Both the position numbers and the translations under genes were made by a program. Positions 13,491 to 24,762 of a DNA stretch of 64,000 nucleotides are shown here, piece by piece. Below the pieces are notes generated by a model. The model was not told the DNA's origin, did no database searches, and was given only the letters and a program-made list of their open reading frames with translations. The stretch comes from Pardosa pseudoannulata (lineage: Eukaryota > Arthropoda > Arachnida > Araneae > Lycosidae): contig CM063501.1 in assembly GCA_032207245.1 (NCBI GenBank), positions 85,225,919-85,289,918 on the forward strand. The letters are read 5' to 3'. Each line of letters starts with the position of its first letter. Within the stretch, counting starts at the first letter, position 1.

Positions 13491-14640
13491 AAATTTTCAT
13501 TATTATTTTTCCACTAAGATTCTTGCAATGTACATTTGTAAAGATGATAAATTTACGAAAATGAATGATGTAAATAACTCAAACTAATATATTCCATATA
13601 ATCAGGCAAAAATTTATATTTAGTAGAGAATAAATGTGTCTGGATTTTATTTAATCTGTCGAAAGAATTCCTTTTTAACTATTCATGAATTTAATAAGGG
13701 AAATTATTTCCTTCATTATAGATTCCGATAGTTAAAATTTTCATTATTCTTTTCCACTAAGATTCTTGCAATGTACATTTGTAACAATGATAAATTTACA
13801 AAAATGAATTGTGTAAATACCTCAAGTAATGTATTCCATATAATTAGGCAAAAATTTATATTTAGTAGAGAACGAACGTGTCTGCATTTCATTTAATCTG
13901 TTCAAATAATTCTTTTTTAACTAATCATGAACTTAATAGTAGATTAAAGTGAAATTATTTCCATTTTTATAGATTCCGATAGTTAAAAATTTCATTATTA
14001 TATTTCTACTAAGATTCTTGCAATTGTACATTTGTAAAGATGGTAAATTTACAAAAATTAATGGTGTAAATACCTGAAACTACTGTATTCCATATAATCA
14101 GGCAAAACTTTATATTTAATAGAAAATAAACGTGTCAGGTTTTCATTTAATCTCGCGAAAGAATTCCTTTTTAACTAATAGTGAACTTAATAGTAGATTA
14201 AAAGGAAATTATTCCCGTCTCTGTAGTTTCCGAGTTAAAATTTTCACTATTATTTTTCCACTAAGATTCTTGCAATGTACATTTGTAAGAGTGATAAATA
14301 TACAAAAATGAATGGTGTAAATATCTCAAACTAAACTGTTCCATATAAGTATTCAAAAATTTATATTTCGTAGAGAATAAACGTGTTTGGCTTTCATTTA
14401 ATCTGTCGAAATAATTCCTTCTTAAGTAATTATGAACTCAATAATAGATAAAAGGGAAATTATTTCCGTCTTTGTAGATTCCGATAGTTAAATTTTCGTT
14501 ATTATTTTTCCAATAAGTATCTTGCAATGCACATCGGAAAAATGATAAATTTACAAAAATGAATGGTGTAAATATATCAGACTAATGTATTCCATATCAT
14601 TAAGCAAAATTTTACATATAGTAGAAAATAAACGTGAAAT
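13385..14640. repeat. Tandem repeat, ~5 copies of ~250 bp
   Basis: The motif TTTAATCTGTCGAAAGAATTC (with variants) recurs at about 13391, 13643, 13884, 14139 and 14392. Each is followed in order by TTTTTAACTAATCATGAACT, AAATTATTTCCGTC, ATTCTTGCAATG-TACATT, AATGGTGTAAATA and CCATATAAT. Copies differ by scattered substitutions, so the array is not young. Confidence 0.92.
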
Positions 14641-15944
14641 CCTACTGAAACTTATTTTTACTTCTTTGTACAAAGCAAAAGAATTATTATATTTAGGAAA
14701 AACATAGAAGCTCAGATTGAAGTAAAATTAATGATTTTAACAACTGGCTGTAATTTTAATATGATGAAAAATTTCAGTATCACCTTTTTAAACGCTATTA
14801 AACATAACTCAAAGAAGGTAACACGTTAAATTTGAGTCTGAGTATAAGGAAACTTTAATTTTAAATTAGAACTAGAATGATTATGATTAGTTTAGTCTTC
14901 ACGTCTCTCTATGTGTTTGTATCTATCTATGTTTGAACGTATGTACAGTCAGTCTACCATAGTAATTACCGAATATATTGGCAGATTCAAACTACGACAC
15001 TTGAAAAGTTACTTGACATCGTTTGCATATCATAATGAAAAAATGGTTTTTTCTTTGTTTTATCCCCCCTTAAAAATAATGAGCTGGTTAAATTTATCTA
15101 TACTCCCAAACGTATGGTCACTAGGTTGAATGAATTAATAAAATCACACAACAATTTTATTTAATCAAAAATATTACTGTTAACTTTAAAAAACGAAAAG
15201 ACAACTTATTAATTTTGACACAACTTGCTGAAAAAGAAATTCGTATGTACATTCTAGATCCAATCTCTACTTTAACTTTTATTAAATAAAATTCATTTCC
15301 GAAATACAACTATAAAACTGGTTGAGCATTTAAAATTCATAGCCTGTTCATTATTTTAGATATTTGAGGGGGGGACAAAGAAGACAGCCCTTTTGCAAGC
15401 TGCACTTCACGAAACTTGTGTATAATGAAAAATCTCAACGACCATTAACGCTACTGATCTACAACAATGAAACTCAAAGATATCGAGGCATTCATGTAGA
15501 ATTGTAAAAATTATTTTTAAAATCTGATTTAAAAAAAATTATTTTCGGAGATTAACCTTGAACTTTTACTTTTTATTACTTCCTGTTACGTAGTAAAGGG
15601 AATATTGTAATCTTAAAAATATATTGTTTTAAAACTAAATACCTATGTGATAAAAATTTTTAATATAACACATACTAACGTTTGGGGGGTGGGTTAGCCA
15701 GATGAGAAAACTTGAGTTCTACCCAGAAAATGCAATTACTTTGAGAAACAAAACCCGCAGTAAGTCTCAGAGAATGTGCAAATAAAAATTCTGATGTCGA
15801 GTGAAAAGACAATATCTATAATAGGCATACAAATAAGTCATGTCTTGACCTCTTATCATTTTTAAAACAGAGCAAATGTTTGTATTAAAATATGAACCAA
15901 TTCAATGTATATAACACACGAAACAGGCTTCATTCATTTAGTTT
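14641..15944. other. AT-rich sequence, no gene seen
   Basis: No protein family, tandem repeat or inverted-repeat element is visible. The 72-codon ORF at 14911-15129 has no recognisable motif. Confidence 0.55.
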
Positions 15945-16320
15945 TTTTCTTTTGACTACTTATTCTATCTAGTCTTTTTTATTTTGTATTTTGATATCAC
16001 ATGGTATGATTATTTTATGATACAAGAATCAATGTCTTTCATATTTTTATCCGTTAAAGTAGTTAATGTATTCATTTGTAACAGAGTTTCATCTCCTTAT
16101 CTGCGTGAAAACTTTTTCGATTTTATATGATCATTTTTTCCTGAGCGGGTACTTAGATTGTGTAAAATTCCATTAATGAATTTAAAGATTGAGTATTCTA
16201 TTACGATAATTACCTGTGTGGCTTAAATTTTTCATGATAAAAGAATTTCTAAGTAATCAGTATTTTAATTGTAGATAAAAGAAACATTATTTTAGTCTCT
16301 ATATATTTCAATAAATTTTC
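15945..16320. repeat. Second copy of the 13090-13490 repeat
   Basis: Same block order as 13090-13490, ending in a single diverged half-unit of the 250-bp tandem repeat (TAATCAGTATTTTAATTGTAG, then a CTATATATTTC stretch). The pair suggests an ancient segmental duplication of the array start without array expansion at this site. Confidence 0.8.
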
Positions 16321-16984
16321 ATTAACATTTTTTCAGATGGATTTCCCTGAACAAACTCTTAAAAAAGAAGAAATATACAAAATTGAATGCTATACTTATT
16401 AAAATACCTATAAAATATAAAAATATCTTAGGTAATGAAGCAAAATTTACATTTAGGATTTCAAAAATGTAAAATTTTAGGTTATCTTCTGGTATAATGT
16501 TTTTTTTAAATGTTAACGAATGTTTACAAATTCTAATTATTTGAATAGACCTTAAAATAGCATGGTGAATTGTGAAGTTATCCATAATTGTATGGTGTTC
16601 GTTTCTTTTATGCGTATGTACATGCTAGCAATTTTTTCTACAGGCAATTCCATTTTCTCTTATCGCATTATCGTTTGTGACCTAAAAGCAAGAGATAAAA
16701 TCCGAAATAACATTATTTTGTTTTGATTCATTCTGCATAAAATTTTGTATGCTATTAAAAGTATGTCGGTGGAACCATGATAAAAATTTCTCCTGGGAAT
16801 ATTAATGTTTTTAGAAACTATTAATTATTTTATAGAAGACTTTTAAAAATGCTTCCTAGGTATTCCTTTTAAATATAACATAACTATTTTTATTTATTGG
16901 ATACCTTTTGGCATTTGCTGCAAAACTCATAGAAAATATTGAACGATATAAATAGCAATATTAATTATTTTTTTCCTTACAAAG
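16321..16984. other. AT-rich sequence, no gene seen
   Basis: An 87-codon minus ORF (16322-16585) is hydrophobic and AT-driven, with no family resemblance. No repeats were identified. Confidence 0.5.
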
Positions 16985-17180
16985 CATACACAGAAGCTCC
17001 ACAATACTAATAGTTTTTAAACAATAGTTTTTTTATCAGCACAAAACAACAGATTTTGCTTTTCAAAACTTGTCAATTTTAGCTAAATTGTATTTTACAT
17101 GCTTTAAGATAAATAATTGCAGAACGTAAGAAGGAAATTACAGATAGAAATTCACCTGGAGTGTTTCTAGTATTCATAAA
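16985..17180. repeat. Dispersed ~190-bp repeat, partner at 21340-21570
   Basis: Shares with 21340-21570 the ordered blocks ACAATACTAATAG, ATCAGCACA, AACAGATTTTGC (variant), ATTTTAGCTAAATTGT, AAGATAAATAATT and CACCTGG/TCCTGG. The other copy interrupts a tandem array unit, so this is probably a small mobile sequence of unknown type. Confidence 0.8.
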
Positions 17181-17684
17181 AAAGGAAACATTTTATCTTG
17201 AACTGACGTTTCATGTTATTGTTACCCATAACTGTATTGAATTTTTGTGTAAGATTTAAATTAATCATAGGGTGATAAATACTAAACTCTACTTATTTCT
17301 GATTCTTAACTATATATACCAATTTAAATGCTAACAGTGATAGTGAGAGTTTTAGTGAAACAGGAAAATAGGATTTTCAATCAAATTTTATCCAGTTGAA
17401 AATCTCCTATCAGGAAAATTAAATCTTCAAGATTTTCGAATTTAAAAGTTTTTGAGGGTAAACATAACCTTTTCATTTTTTATTTAAATTATTGCAGTAA
17501 ATACTCTCAGTTGTATATTTATAATTATGTTTGTATTTGAATCTGAATGCAAAATATTTTATGATACCTTACATGTGAAGCATTTTTGAATTTTCGAATT
17601 CTAATACAGCGATTAAAATTAAAACTCATAATAAATATACTTTTTCTAATGATAAACGAAACACATATCTCAGTGAAAACTATA
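17181..17684. other. AT-rich sequence, no gene seen
   Basis: No recognisable gene or repeat. Confidence 0.5.
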
Positions 17685-18300
17685 CAGGGTGTCTCGAAAC
17701 GATCGCATAAACTCTGCACAGCTAGATTCCTCGTTGGAAGTAAATAAAAACTGCCCAAAGAAGTGTTCCTGTACGATCCATAGTTTACGAGAAAAATACG
17801 AAAAACAAAGTATGACGTCACTGCCGATGCAAGAAAATAAACACTTTATTGGACACATCAACAATTTTATTTGTAAATCTTTACAGACGATAATGTTTAC
17901 AGCGTTCGCCGCGTATATCACGTCATGCATGCGCGTGCGCCATGGAATGACGCTAAACCGCCGTTGAACTGGTAATTAAAAGGATGCATCCTGTAGCTAC
18001 CGGTAGTCTTCGTAAGGTTGTCATGTATTCGGTTCGTGACTACTGAGCCATGTATCTGATGTACGGCCGTTGTAATGGAAATGCCTTACGAATTGTTAGA
18101 GAATATGTCCTTGCCTATACTGATGTTGAAATGTTCAATAAAGTGTTTTTTCTTGCACCGGCAGTGACGCCATATTTTGCTTTCCGTATTTTTCTCGTAA
18201 ACTATGGATCATACAGGTACGCTTCTTTGGGCAGCTTCCATGTACTCCTAACAAGGGATATAGCTGTGCAGAGTTTATGCGGTTGTTTTGTGACACCCTG
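17685..18300. mobile_element. Foldback TIR element with TA target duplication
   Basis: The two ends are long inverted repeats. About 175 bp from 17685 is complementary, with few mismatches, to the segment ending at 18300. Both ends start CAGGGTGTC followed by CGCATAAACTCTGCACAGCTA. Both flanks are TA (17683-17684 and 18301-18302), consistent with a Tc1/mariner-like TA target. The unique centre is about 270 bp, more GC-rich than the flanks, and holds a fragment of a helix-turn-helix protein. It is an internally deleted, non-autonomous derivative that would need transposase in trans. Open frames across the arms are readings of the inverted repeat itself. Confidence 0.92.
18023..18145 (+). pseudogene. 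Remnant of DUF4817-like helix-turn-helix N-terminus
   Basis: The ATG at 18023 opens MYSVRDY, then a TGA stop, then YLMYGRCNGNALRIVREYV. From memory this matches the helix-turn-helix motif found at the N-terminus of many arthropod transposon proteins (annotated DUF4817), where a Tyr-Gly pair and an Asn-x-x-x-A-x-R-x-Y pattern are typical. The expected continuation into the second helix and catalytic domain is missing; the sequence runs into the right inverted repeat. It suggests the parent element encoded a transposase of that group. The assignment is moderately sure and rests on one motif. Confidence 0.6.
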
Positions 18301-18711
18301 TATGTTCCAATATGTATGTGACAAAAATATCGGATGGTAAGGTGTTTTATTATTTTGAAAAAAATTGTGAAAAAAATCTGTTCACTTTTTTGAATAATAA
18401 AATCTTTTCAGACACTTTGAAAATGAATTCTTATTCTTTTGAAAGTAAGAAAAACATCACTAGATAAGCAATATAATATTAAGACAATGTCATTTTTCTA
18501 AGTTTGAGTAGCGGAATATATCATAAATAATAAATACCAATCATGAATTCATACAAGTAAAATACATGGAAAGTTTAAAAGCTAGTTTTAATTTAACTTT
18601 ACTGTATTCAAATTTAAAATAATTTAAGTAAACCACTCATACTTTTATAAGATGCAATAAAAAATATCGTAAACTATACAGATGAATTTTTCAAACCTGT
18701 CTTTAAATTTC
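18301..18711. other. AT-rich sequence, no gene seen
   Basis: Separates the foldback element from the 700-bp array. No feature recognised. Confidence 0.5.
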
Positions 18712-21700
18712 TAGTGAATCCAGGATTTATATTTTACGACAGGTAGCTATACATAAAAGGTTCACCGAAAACACTTAATTCATATTTATGCAGCTTGGAA
18801 ATAATAAAGTTAAAATATAGACGAATCATGATTTATACTGCTGGTAAATATACAGTTAAGGATGCTGTAAATTTAATTTAATCCTCCAAAACTGAAAGAG
18901 AAAATATTGAGTAAGAGTGATTTATCTCGACTAAGGGAAACAAGCTAAATGTCACTTTATACGGTTACAACTTGCTGTGTTACGTAATTATAGCAAGGAA
19001 GTGATTTTATCCCTTTAGATCGTTTATTTTGACAGGCTGACTGGTTTTACAGTCGTTTTATAGTTTTATTTTATGTTTACGAAATGACTCATTTACCCAA
19101 AATTTTTTAGTTAATTCTTAGTAACCTTTCCGAAACCTCATTTTTCAATATTTACATTTATAACAATGTGAATTATGACGATATCGATAAACAATTAACT
19201 TATTGAAGTAGATTTTCGTTGCATAATATTTTATGAGTATTGGGTTTATCTCATTTTAATCGGTAATTCTGGGATGTGGACTATTTCCCTATTATTGGAT
19301 TAGCCATGTTTAAATCACTAGAAGAGGATGTATATGTTTTGAACATTTCAATGAGATATTATGACGTTCAAATTTGCGTTAGCCTTAAATGAAAAGATGA
19401 AAACCCCAAGTGGATCCAGGGTTTACATTTTACGGCAGGTAGCTCTACATAAAAGGTTCACAGAAAATACTTAAATTCATATTTATCCAGCTTGAAAATA
19501 ATAAAGTTAAAATATAGACCCATGATTTATACTGCTGGCAAATATACAGTTAAGGATGCTGTAAATTTAATTTAATCCCCCAAAACGGAAAGAGAAAATA
19601 TGGGGTAAGAGGGATTTATCTCGACTAAGGAAAACAAGTTAAATGTCACTCTATTTGGTTACAACTTGCTGTGTTATGTAATTATAGCAAGAAAGTGACT
19701 TTTATCCCTTTACAAGCGTTTATTTTGACAGGTTTTGACTGGTTTTACAGTCGTTTTATAGTTTTATTTTATGTTATGTTTACGACATGACTAATTTACC
19801 CAACATTTTTTAGTTACTTCTTTAGTAACCTTTTTGAAACCTCACGCTACAACATATACTTTTAAAACAATGTAAATTATGACGATATCGAGAAACAATT
19901 ACCTTATTGAAGGAGATTTCCGTTGCATAATATTTTAGGAGTATTGGGTTAATCTCAATTTCATCGGTACTTTTGGATTGCGGACTATTTCACTATTACT
20001 GATTTAACCACGGTGTTAAATCACAGGAGGTGTATGTATATGTTTTGAAGATTTCAACGAGATGATGTGATGTTCAAATTGGAGTTAGTCTTAAGTGAAA
20101 ACATGAAAACACCAAGTGGATCCAGGGTTTACATTTTACGACAGGTAGCTATACATAAAAGGTTCACCGAAAATACTTAATTCATATTTATGCAGCTTGA
20201 AAATAATGAAGTTAAAATATAGACTCATGATTTATACTGCTGGCAAATATACAGTTAAGGATGCTGTAAATTTAATTTATTCCTCCGAAACTGAAAGAGA
20301 AAATATTGAGTAAGAGTGATTTATCTCGACTAAGGAAAACAAGTTAAATGTCACTCTATTCGGTTACAACTTACTGTGTAATGTAATTATAGCAAGGAAG
20401 TGACTTTTATCCCTTTAGATCGTTTATTTTGACAGGCTGACTGGTTTTACAGTCGTTTTATACTTTTATTTAAAGTTTACGAAATGACTCATTTACCCAA
20501 CATTTTTAGTTACTTCTTTAGTAACCTTTCCGAAACCTCATGCTACAACATGTACTTTTATAACTATGTAAATTATGACGATATTGAGGAACAATTAACT
20601 TATTGAAAGAATTTTCAATGCAAAATATTGTATGAGTATTGGGTTTATCTCATTTTCATCGGTAATTCTGAGTTGCGGACTATTTGTCCTATTATTGGTT
20701 TAGCCATGTTTAAATCACTGGAGGTGGATGTATATGTTTTGAAGATTTCAACGAGATATTGTCATGTTCAAATTTGCGTTAGTCTTAAGTGAAAACATGA
20801 AAACACCAAGTGGATCCAGGGTTTACATTTTACGACAGGTAGCTATACATAAAAGGTTCACCGAAAATACTTAAATTCATATTTATGCAGCTTGAAAAGA
20901 ATAAAGTTAAAATATAGACCCATGATTTATACTGCTGGCAAATATACAGTTAAGGATGCTGTAAATTTAATTTAATCCTCCAAAACTGAAAGAGAAAATA
21001 TGGGGTAAGAGGGATTTATCTCGAATAAGGAATACAAGTTAAATGTCACTTTATTCTGCTACAACTTACTGTGTAATGTAATTATAGCAAGGAAGTGACT
21101 TTTATCCCTTTACAGCTTTTATTTTGACAAGTTTTGATTGCTTTTACAGTCGTTTTATACTTTTATTTAAAGTTTACGAAATGACCCATTTCCCCAGCAT
21201 TTTTTGGTTACTGCTTAGTAACTTTTTGGAAACCTTATTTTTCAACATTTACTTTTATAACAATATGAATTATGATGACATTGAGAAACAATTAACTTGT
21301 CGAAGGAGATTTCCATTACATAATATTTAGGAGTATAGGTATAAAATACTAATAGCACAGTACTAATAGCTCTACAATACTAATAGCTTTCAAACAAAAA
21401 TAGTCTTTTATAAGCACAGAACAAAAGATTTTGCATTTCAAAGCATGATAATTTTAGCTAAATTGTGTTTTATATGTATTAAGATAAATAATTTCGATGA
21501 GCGTAAGAGGGAAATGACAACTGGCAATTTTCCTGGTTTCAAATATTATTCAAGCCTGGTTTCAAATTCGGTTTATCTTATTTTCATCTGCAATTCTTGT
21601 TTGCATAATATTTCACTATTATTGGTTTAGCCATGGTGTTAAATCACTGGAGGCAGATGTATATGTATTGAAGATTTCTACGAGATATTGTGATGAAATA

Positions 21701-21745
21701 TTCAAATTTGCGTTAGTCTAAAGTGAAAACATGAAAATACCATTT
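18712..21745. repeat. Tandem array, 4 copies of ~700 bp
   Basis: Units start at about 18712, 19410, 20113 and 20810 with GTGGATCCAGGGTTTACATT (first copy GTGAATCCAGGATTTATATT). Periods are 698, 703 and 697 bp. Shared blocks include ACGACAGGTAGCTATACATA, AAGGATGCTGTAAATTTAAT, TTATCTCGACTAAGG and TTAGCCATG. No unit has a long open frame. The fourth unit is interrupted by about 230 bp (21340-21570) and then resumes to about 21745. Copies are highly similar, so the array is fairly recent or homogenised. Confidence 0.95.
21340..21570. repeat. Insertion inside the fourth 700-bp unit
   Basis: The fourth unit matches its sisters up to GAGTATAGG (about 21338) and resumes at TTCGGTTTATCTTATTTTCAT (about 21566). 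The intervening sequence matches the repeat at 16985-17180 and also starts with a short reiteration of ACTAATAGC. It therefore inserted, or was copied in, after the unit arose. No clear terminal repeats or target duplication were found. Confidence 0.8.
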
Positions 21746-22455
21746 AATTTTCTAGGAATTAGAGAAGATAATGGTAGAAATAAGATTAGCAGGCAAGCCA
21801 GATTTATACAAATCCCAGTGCCTTTTTATTAAATTACTATAATTTCTTTTAACATTCTTTCCTTAGGCTTGGGTTTGATTCCTGAGTAAGGCTGGAGTTG
21901 AATTTGTATTGTCTCTGCTAAGGTGAAGACCAACTGAGCATCTAGGCCAGCAGCACGTATAAGTGGAGTCTCCGTGAGAAATTACAAACAAAGAAAGAAA
22001 ACTAATTCCTCCTGATTTTTTAAAATTTTGAATATAAATAAAGGGGTAAATAGGAAATAAAAATGCTAATTAGGCCATCATGTCAAAAGACCATACTCGA
22101 TCGAAGATCTGGTAACATGGCGTCTTGGTCTTAAAAAGAAAATGGTGTTAGAACTGACGCAGAAGATTTTGAGCTGCACACTCCTTTTTCCTTGCTCTCT
22201 ATCTGAGGGGGACAACAGATCTCTCTAAAAAAGTTCGTTGGACAGCGTTGCCTGGGCCGAAGATGGCTACTCCGCGGTTAGCAACCCCTCTTGACCAATG
22301 GGGTCAAAGGAGGGTCACTCACATCACTTTTGAATCTAGGTCAGTTTAGCACTGGCGTTGTAGAAGTGTAACGCTTTGTTACATTCTCCACATTAGAAGT
22401 AAAGTTGACCGCCTATACGAGGATTTTTATAGTAAAAGGGTCAGCAATCGTGAGT
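21746..22455. other. Non-coding; two GC-richer patches of unknown origin
   Basis: At about 21860-21990 a non-AT-rich patch includes GGTTTGATTCC (21872-21882), which fits a Pol III B box, but no good A box lies upstream. It may be a worn tRNA-derived retroposon. At 22080-22400 a GC-richer block (GCCTGGGCCGAAGATGGC and so on) resembles transposon debris, but I cannot name it. Confidence 0.4.
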
Positions 22456-22693
22456 TATAAACAGTTTAGTTTGGTTTGGAGCGCTACGGTCTACTTTCTA
22501 CAGCAAGACGGCTAATGAGGCCGGGACCTACTGCTTAAAGCCGTGTACTACCTGTAACCAGCCACCACCCCGAGGTCGGGTGTAGGGTGTTGAATTGCTG
22601 GTTCGGTCTGGCCGACCGGCAACAATGCGTTACACAGGGTCCAAGTCAGCATTAAGTCAAACAAGCAAACCCATAATATTTAAAATAACAAAA

Positions 22694-22695
<2 letters not shown>

Positions 22696-22786
<91 letters not shown>
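22696..22786. repeat. (TA)n microsatellite, ~45 units
   Basis: Uninterrupted TA run inside the 3' UTR of the chimeric retroposon. The sister copy at 57202-58164 has only a short T-run at the same place, so the run expanded after insertion. Exact length in assemblies is unreliable. Confidence 0.95.
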
Positions 22787-22789
<3 letters not shown>

Positions 22790-23014
22790 ATATAAATATA
22801 GAAAATCTAGACTAAAAGGTACAATTAATGCAGTTTACGAAAGTGCGGGGGATACTCCGCAGGAGTCCTGCCCAGGTAAAAGTCCGGTGTACTACATGAT
22901 ACTTTCTGACATGAGAGCAGGTGTTTGCGAGGGAAGCAATATCTGTACAGGGCAGTTGTGATGGCCATTCGTGAAGGGTTACTTTGACCCTGGCGGTGTG
23001 GTATAAGGTTAAAT

Positions 23015-23400
23015 TCATGGCCGCACGATGGCACCTTGGTTAGCGGTGAGCCAGTCAACCAGGCTCCCGGCCTTCCTTATCAGTACCGGGTTTTTGATTA
23101 AGTTCTCTGCCCAGAGTTCCTTGGATCTTTCAGAGGGTTTCTTAAAATGCAAATCATGTGTCAAGGGGCAGTCGTGCAGGTAGTGATTGGAGTCACCGAG
23201 TGCACCGCAGACACAATCTCCCGATGAGCTATCTGAGACCTAGAACCTGTGGAGATACTGAGGGAAAGGTCCATGGTTCGTAAGAAGGGCATTTACTGCC
23301 GCATTTCCGCTCAGTCTAGAAAATTTCGCATTTCTTAAGAAACCATAGAGAACCCTGCCTGTAGTGGCAGAATCCCAGTAATTTTGCCACTCGAGGAGCA
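23015..23400 (-). pseudogene. LINE ORF2 C-terminal fragment in the chimera
   Basis: The minus-strand frame reads VLLEWQNYWDSATTGRVLYG, then TNHGPFPQYLHRF, a TAG stop, then CVCGALGDSNHYLHDC, and ends ANQGAIVRP plus TGA at 23017-23015. The GHGPFPxYLHRF-like block followed by C-x-C-x7-H-x4-C is the typical C-terminus after the RNase H region of I/Jockey/R1-type LINE proteins. All four Cys/His positions are intact here. Reverse transcriptase and endonuclease domains are absent, so this is cargo inside a non-autonomous retroposon, not an active gene. Confidence 0.85.
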
Positions 23401-23505
23401 GGGGCTACAAACATCTATGCCATAGTGGGATTCGAACATACAATCTCCGGTTCCGAAAGCCAGCAACCTAACCACTCGGCCATCGTCCGGCTGAGGTATA
23501 AACAG

Positions 23506-24558
23506 AGAAATATGTTGATGGATACAAGTTCCTTTGCATTGGAAAAAAAAGAAACTTTTCAATTATTTAGTAAATATATCGGAGTCAAAAACGTGATTAT
23601 AATTTCTGATATTAACTAGTTAATTTAATCATGAATTCTTATAAAACTTTGGTTGGTTTATATAAAATCCTCTATTTGATTGCCTAAATTCTCTCATACC
23701 TTTTGTTCATCTTGATATGTCCCCAATTTATAGTTATTAAAGAATGGGATTTTTTTAAACAGTGTTTCACAACATTTAGCTGTTAATTGAAGAAACCTTC
23801 AGGATATGATTTTTATTGATATCCTGAAATTTGATTTACTGTCGCGTTACTTGTTTTTGATATGCAATAGAACAATAGATAAAATGACGTAACATGATAG
23901 AGGTAAATGCATATTTATATAACTTCTTGCTATATGTGTACTAACAAAAATAGTTGTTAAATAATTATTTAGTAGTAATTAATATAATAAACAATATATA
24001 ATAATGTAATAAATAATATAATAATTAATATAATAAATAATATAATTAATATAATAATGTAATAAATAACATAATAATTAATATAATAAGTATAATTATT
24101 TAGAAATAATTTTAGTTTATTTAGATTTACAACACTAACATATATCAAATTGTAGAGGATGGTATAAGAGTATAACTCTGTATAACATCTCCATTTAAGT
24201 AGAAAAATATTTCATGATTAAAACTTTTCTTTGTAAGTGGAAGTTACAAAAATTTATTGTTAGGTTAACAATAGATTATTTTTCAAATATATAATTTTTC
24301 ACTCCTTCTTTTCTTTATCATTAAAATCGTTACAGTTTTGTGAATAAATAATTCCCCTTTTTATCCGATAGATTCGAGACCATGTTATTAGAACGTCTAG
24401 ACACTTTTACTATCGACGCGTGAGAAGAAATATTTTCTCTAAACTATGACTTGGATTCGTTGCCCCGGGACAAATCAGATAACCTGAAGTAGATTCTCTG
24501 ATAGGCTACAACCAGGTATGCAAATATTTGAACTCTAGCCAGAAAATTGGGAACCCCA
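23506..24558. other. AT-rich non-coding; AATAATATA minisatellite-like tract
   Basis: No gene seen. At about 23960-24120 there is a degenerate tract of ATAATATAATTAATAATG-like units. The rest is AT-rich single-copy sequence. Confidence 0.55.
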
Positions 24559-24720
24559 GATATATCTCGATCTATTCAGATGTGTAAGGTCTGAATAAAA
24601 TTAATGGTTAAAAGGATGTTTCATACAGCTGGTTCATCAATTTAAATATAAAGGCTAGAGGACAAAAAATTTTATATGATAAAATCACTACATATTATTA
24701 AAAATAAATTATTAGATAAA
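24559..24720. repeat. Dispersed pair with 26055-26205
   Basis: Shares with 26055-26205 ordered blocks: ATCTATTCAGATG / ATCCATTCAGATG, TTAATGG, GATTCATCAGTTTAAA-like, GACAAAAAATTTTATATG-like and ACTACATATT / ATTACACATT. Direct orientation, 1.5 kb apart, on either side of the TTAA element. Probably an old repeat family. Confidence 0.65.
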
Positions 24721-24762
24721 TTGCTGCCATTTATCGAAAACTGATATTTCTAAGGAATTTAA

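Larger units (their letters stand above)
22465..23496 (-). mobile_element. Chimeric retroposon: tRNA-like head + LINE 3' part
   Basis: Flanked by the direct repeat TATAAACAG (22456-22464 and 23497-23505), read as a target-site duplication. On the minus strand the 5' end (about 23492-23425) is a tRNA-Leu/Ser-like head with A box TGGCCGAGTGGTTAGG and B-box-like sequence GTTCGAATCCC. After about 30 bp it joins the C-terminal coding end of a non-LTR retrotransposon (about 23400-23015), then a 3' UTR containing a long TA run, and ends in the tail CTAATGAGACC-like / AGCGCTCCAAACCAAACTAA. The same tail ends the short SINEs at 26288, 47476 and 55615. A second copy of the chimera lies at 57202-58164. 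It is presumably mobilised by the LINE that shares its tail. Confidence 0.9.

Noticed and set aside
17525..18340. Four overlapping ORFs on both strands
   Set aside because: They are translations of the inverted arms of the foldback element; the same peptides appear from both arms.
22595..22795. ORF of 66 codons ending in Ile-Tyr repeats
   Set aside because: It is a reading of the TA microsatellite and of the antisense strand of the chimeric retroposon.
23425..23500. Possible tRNA gene
   Set aside because: A and B boxes are present, but the acceptor stem does not pair and the sequence continues into a retroposon with target duplication; the same holds for 26288, 47476, 55615 and 57202.
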